From Halicephalobus mephisto (taxonomy: Eukaryota; Nematoda; Chromadorea; Rhabditida; Panagrolaimidae): DNA of 12,409 nucleotides. Made by a program: the position numbers and the translations under genes. The notes under the pieces are model-generated. The model was not told the DNA's origin. It saw only the letters and a list, made by a program, of their open reading frames with translations, and did not search any database. Positions 10,453-12,409 of this stretch are shown here, piece after piece. How positions within the stretch are numbered: the first letter of the stretch is position 1; each line of letters opens with the position of its first letter. The stretch spans positions 1 through 12,409 of the forward strand of contig SWDT01000875.1 in assembly GCA_009193035.1 (NCBI GenBank). Direction: 5' to 3'.

Positions 10453-11121
10453 CTATGAGCAGACCAAATAAGTGTCTGAGGCGACATCCCGCCCAGTATC
10501 CCTCCCAATGCAGATCTCCCTGTCCAGAGAGAGTTCCCGCCCCCGATAATCCTTTTGTACGAACAAAGACAGATCTGGAGGGTTGGATTCAACTATAGCG
10601 GTGGCAACAAAGGCGAAAACGGCGTCACAGGACTGAAATGGAGGAAGTTTATCATCGGATAATCTGGGTGTGTTTCCGAAACGCCCCGGAAAAGTATAAA
10701 GAAAACCAACTCCCTGGTCTTTGACTGGAGTAACCCATCCCACGTCTCTGTAGTCGAAAGAGGTTGGCATCAGCTGTCTCTTATGTCGGGAATGGTGGTC
10801 AGCCTTAGTTTTCGGGATTCTGTTCTGGTGCTTCTTGGGGTCAAAGGTTGTCGGCAGCAGCATTTGCTTGAATTCCTCAGGGGTCATAGCCGAGAACTTG
10901 TTGACTCCGTACTGACCTCCGTGCCCCTTACCTTTGTTGATATCGTCGATAACTTTCATGTTGTCCTTGAAGGCTTTGATTCGGTGGTCGAACTCTTCCG
11001 TCTCATTACTATAATAGAGACGGTACTTGTTCATGAAGCCCTTGAAATCTTCCATCTCCTTGTCCGTCCAAGCCTGGACAAGGCAAACCAAGGAAATCAG
11101 AATTAGAACTCGGGAAATCAT
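10453..11121 (-). CDS. Secreted papain-family (cathepsin L-like) protein with I29 propeptide; active-site Cys replaced, C-terminal half missing
   Basis: The open frame of 222 codons runs from a true ATG at 11121 to TAG at 10455-10453. Residues 1-17 form a signal peptide (hydrophobic core, likely cut after VQA). Residues 26-90 are an I29 inhibitor propeptide: the ERFNIN signature is complete (E43, R47, F51, N54, I58, N62), while the GxNxFxD motif (G72, N74, F76) has Ala at its last position. RHKR at 112-115 is a furin-type site just before the mature start, SFDYRD (121-126). Residues 131-137 (TPVKDQG) contain the oxyanion-hole Gln (papain Q19). Removing the 78-nt intron (residues 138-163 of the unspliced frame) joins QG to S-CDAVFAF, aligning without gaps to papain QGSCGSCWAF: the structural Cys22 is kept but catalytic Cys25 is Val168. 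VATAIVES follows as in the family. After that similarity is poor and the frame ends about 196 residues into a spliced protein, where active relatives run to about 330 or more; catalytic His and Asn are absent. The start is supported by a TATA box 49 nt upstream. Family assignment is firm; whether it is functional, an inhibitor or a pseudogene is open. Confidence 0.85.
   Translation of the reverse strand: MISRVLILISLVCLVQAWTDKEMEDFKGFMNKYRLYYSNETEEFDHRIKAFKDNMKVIDDINKGKGHGGQYGVNKFSAMTPEEFKQMLLPTTFDPKKHQNRIPKTKADHHSRHKRQLMPTSFDYRDVGWVTPVKDQGVGFLYTFPGRFGNTPRLSDDKLPPFQSCDAVFAFVATAIVESNPPDLSLFVQKDYRGRELSLDREICIGRDTGRDVASDTYLVCS
10633..10710 (-). other. 78-nt in-frame GT-AG intron in the cathepsin-like gene
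   Basis: On the minus strand the segment starts GTTGGT and ends CATTTCAG; TTTCAG is the classic nematode 3' splice site. It is exactly 26 codons without a stop, so the reading frame stays open whether it is spliced or kept. The case for an intron is that its 26 residues have no counterpart in the papain family and interrupt the conserved active-site segment between papain positions 20 and 21, and excision restores a gap-free alignment on both sides. The donor is weak (GTTGGT, not GTAAGT). A short intron in this place is known in many papain-family genes, but I have not checked a specific relative. Confidence 0.75.
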
Positions 11122-11280
11122 TTGAAATGATAGTTGTGATGTTCTCCACAGCCATGAACCCCTTTATATAGCCTTCATCAAGGAAGATGTTGCAGAATGA
11201 ATTATTCATAAACAGAAAACGTGGGTTGATTTTTGTAATTTTTTCTATTGGATTAAAACTCGTGATACTTGCACTGGAGT
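11122..11280 (-). promoter_or_regulatory. Proximal promoter of the cathepsin-like gene, conserved in its divergent paralog
   Basis: Blocks shared with the right-edge copy, reading away from the ATG, are: CATTTCAA directly before the start codon; GTGGAGAACATCA; TGATGAAGGCTATATAAA with the TATA box; TGAATAATTCATT (11198-11208 core), a symmetric AT-rich motif 87 nt from the start codon in both copies; and a 25-nt block at 11250-11274 that differs from its partner (12231-12255) at one base. A CCAAT-like sequence (ATCCAATAG, minus strand) adjoins the last block and is altered to CCACT in the other copy. Hand alignment of the 88 nt next to the start codon gives about 82% identity with no gaps. Conservation of spacing suggests these are functional sites, although simple recent duplication also explains it. 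Confidence 0.55.
11163..11170 (-). promoter_or_regulatory. TATA box of the cathepsin-like gene
   Basis: On the minus strand the sequence reads GGCTATATAAAGGGG, a near-ideal TATA box (TATATAAA). Its first base lies 49 nt upstream of the ATG at 11121, which would place transcription start near 11140 and give a leader of about 20 nt. That short leader means the upstream ATG at 11155 probably lies before the transcript start. The right-hand paralog has TATTTAAA at exactly the same spacing. Confidence 0.7.
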
Positions 11281-11345
11281 ATCAAATCGCAAGCAATGCT
11301 GTAAAATGTCACGTACATGCGAAATCGGTGTAGGTGCTCATGCAG

Positions 11346-12159
11346 TCCTTTTTCGCATTTCTGAACTTTTCGATGGTGTTAACGTTATTTGGTAGCTGAT
11401 GGAAAGCTTCAAGACATTACAAAATTTAGTATTTCAAACCTTCAAATGAACACCTTCATCCGATTATGGGGGATCCTTAGGGAATTCGGAAGACGACATT
11501 GAATTCGTGATTGGTGAATATAAAAGGTTTACAACAACATTGTTGTGAACTTGTCTTAAGGAGAACTTCTAGAAACATCTAGAACTCTGGTTTCACATTC
11601 TTGTGGAGAAAACGAGAGGTGAACTACCTCTTTCTAAGCCATTCAGTTTTCAATGTTATTAATTTTCCAATTCAAATCACATTCGAAATCGACAATTGTA
11701 ATTCATACTTATTGAGGAATAGATAAGAACTCTCGATCTGAAGCAAAGTTACATCTGTGGATCCATTACAGCGCAGATCTTGCTATCAAAAGTTTACATG
11801 GAGTTGTGTTAGATTTCTCATAGTTTAGATATGCTTTGAAACTTCATTGATTCTAATAAGTTTTAGGATTTTTAATAATCTCATACAAACTGAAGTCTCT
11901 TGATGCTTTGGAATTTTGAGAACTCTTCAACCATCCAGTAAGTCTAATGGGTTTTATAATTTCACAGATGGTTTTCAGAGCCGTTGAGAACTAACTGAAA
12001 AGTTTGGGGCTTTCTAGTACTCCATAGAATGGTCTTGAAATATTTGAGATTAGTTGAAACCTTTCGGAATTTTAAGTACTTTCTATCGTCTCCCACTGTC
12101 TATCGCAAAATTTAAGAGCTATTGGAGATATTTGAAATTTCCGAAAACTGTAAAGAAAG
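11346..12159. other. Central spacer between the divergent paralogs
   Basis: No gene is supported. Contents: a plus-strand TATAAAAGG at 11519-11527 followed by a 7-bp perfect inverted repeat (ACAACAA at 11531-11537 and TTGTTGT at 11540-11546); the heat-shock-like cluster; a small hairpin (AGAGGT and ACCTCT, near 11616-11632); and a stretch at 11830-12110 made of loosely similar AT-rich phrases such as TTTGAGA, TTGAAA and GAATTTT. Only tiny ORFs follow the TATAAAAGG, for example one of about 20 codons after an ATG near 11653. Confidence 0.5.
11566..11585. promoter_or_regulatory. Heat-shock-element-like cluster
   Basis: Four consecutive 5-bp units read cTTCt, aGAAa, cATCt, aGAAc: three match the alternating nTTCn/nGAAn heat shock factor consensus and one has a single mismatch. 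The core TTCTAGAA (11567-11574) is followed by ATCTAGAA (11577-11584). It lies about 450 nt upstream of the minus-strand ATG and about 800 nt upstream of the right-hand gene, inside the shared spacer. Binding is inferred from the motif only; it is not repeated in the right arm. Confidence 0.35.
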
Positions 12160-12221
12160 TATAATGTGAACACCTACGCTGAATTTGCCCTTATGCAACA
12201 TTTCAACGTGGTCTTTAACTC

Positions 12222-12379
12222 GATAATCCGGTGCAAGTATCACCAGTTTTAATCCACTAGAAAGAATTACAATCCGCTCCCGTTTTTGCTTTTGAATAAT
12301 TCATTTTACAGTAGATTCCATGATGAAAGCTATTTAAATGGATTCATGATTGTGGAGACCATCAGAACTCTCATTTCAA
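12222..12379 (+). promoter_or_regulatory. Promoter region of the right-edge cathepsin-like paralog
   Basis: This is the inverted counterpart of the promoter at 11122-11280. The TATA-like box TATTTAAA lies at 12331-12338, 49 nt before the ATT codon, the same distance as in the other copy. TGAATAATTCA lies at 12293-12303, again 87 nt before the start position. The 25-nt conserved block is at 12231-12255. Changes against the other copy include TATATAAA to TATTTAAA and CCAAT to CCACT, which could weaken transcription. About 4 nt of indel separate the 25-nt block from the rest compared with the other copy. Confidence 0.5.
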
Positions 12380-12409
12380 ATTATTTTCCGGGTTCTTGTC
12401 TGTCTAAGC
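12380..12409 (+). pseudogene. First ten codons of a divergent cathepsin-like paralog whose start codon is ATT (cut by window edge)
   Basis: The sequence from 12372 (CATTTCAA then ATT ATT TTC CGG GTT CTT) matches the start of the minus-strand gene (CATTTCAA then ATG ATT TCC CGA GTT CTA) base for base apart from substitutions. Read in the homologous frame it gives IIFRVLVCLS against MISRVLILIS, a plausible signal-peptide start. The codon that should be ATG is ATT. No in-frame ATG lies upstream before a stop at 12347-12349, and none lies downstream within the window. An upstream ATG at 12346 is in another frame. The copy is therefore either a pseudogene, a gene that starts at a later ATG beyond the window, or one using a non-ATG start. 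Only 30 nt are visible, so nothing can be said about its active site. Confidence 0.6.

Larger units (their letters stand above)
11092..11345 (+). repeat. Left arm of a diverged inverted repeat (promoter plus start of cathepsin-like gene)
   Basis: This stretch matches the reverse complement of 12160-12409. Homology is strongest from the first codons to 11278 and picks up again at about 11320-11345 (GTGTAGGTGCTCA against GCGTAGGTGTTCA in the other arm), with a less similar stretch between. It fades towards the centre. Because it contains coding start, TATA box and upstream sites in register, it is an inverted gene duplication and not a transposon terminus. Confidence 0.75.
12160..12409 (-). repeat. 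Right arm of the diverged inverted repeat
   Basis: This is the partner of 11092-11345. It runs into the window edge, so the true outer limit of the duplication cannot be seen; the repeat may include the whole paralog. Hand-counted identity is about 82% over the 88 gap-free positions 12293-12380. Confidence 0.75.

Noticed and set aside
10383..10592. 69-codon minus-strand frame overlapping the 3' end of the cathepsin-like gene
   Set aside because: It is in another frame. I tried to fit it as a continuation of the peptidase domain through a splice at GTACAA, but no family motif appears.
10783..11106. 107-codon plus-strand frame opposite the cathepsin-like gene
   Set aside because: It is the antisense shadow of the I29 propeptide coding sequence; that strand's protein has the clear family motifs.
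11009..11209. 66-codon minus-strand frame overlapping the promoter and first codons of the cathepsin-like gene
   Set aside because: It spans the TATA box and overlaps the signal peptide and I29 coding in another frame. The right-hand copy lacks its first ATG (TTG instead).
11092..12409. Inverted repeat read as the terminal repeats of a DNA transposon or MITE
   Set aside because: The arms contain a coding start, TATA box and upstream sites with the same spacing to each start codon, and no target-site duplication or transposase is visible. Inverted gene duplication explains it better.

Overview
The window looks like invertebrate nuclear DNA, most likely from a nematode. It is AT-rich and gene-poor. 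The one clear gene is a secreted papain-family (cathepsin L-like) protein with a very short intron (78 nt) that ends in a nematode-type TTTCAG acceptor. There is no operon structure, no ribosome-binding-site pattern and no dense coding, so it is not bacterial. The species cannot be fixed from the sequence alone.

Layout. Positions 1 to about 10,200 hold no gene I can defend: AT-rich spacer alternates with a few more GC-rich patches (about 2,390-2,585, 3,540-4,200, 5,750-5,900, 7,250-7,440, 8,900-9,070). Weak items there are a possible exon at the left edge (115-170), a small ORF with one membrane segment on the minus strand (8800-9075), two 16-bp perfect palindromes built from the same half-site (659-674 and 8373-8388), and a GC-rich hairpin (5749-5768).

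The right end (10,450-12,409) carries the real content. A minus-strand gene (10453-11121) encodes a signal peptide, a complete I29 propeptide with a perfect ERFNIN signature, an RHKR processing site and the start of the peptidase domain. After removal of a 78-nt in-frame intron, the active-site segment lines up residue for residue with papain, but the catalytic Cys25 is Val. The reading frame then stops before the catalytic His and Asn, so the product cannot be a normal cysteine protease. It is a dead paralog, a propeptide-type inhibitor, or a decaying gene.

The promoter and first codons of this gene are repeated in inverted orientation at the right edge. From 12380 a second, divergent paralog begins on the plus strand, with its TATA-like box and conserved blocks at identical spacing, but its start codon reads ATT instead of ATG. 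The two copies are head to head, about 1.26 kb apart, with a shared central spacer that holds a heat-shock-element-like cluster. Together they suggest an inverted duplication of a secreted cathepsin-like gene in which both copies have lost something essential to standard protease function or expression.
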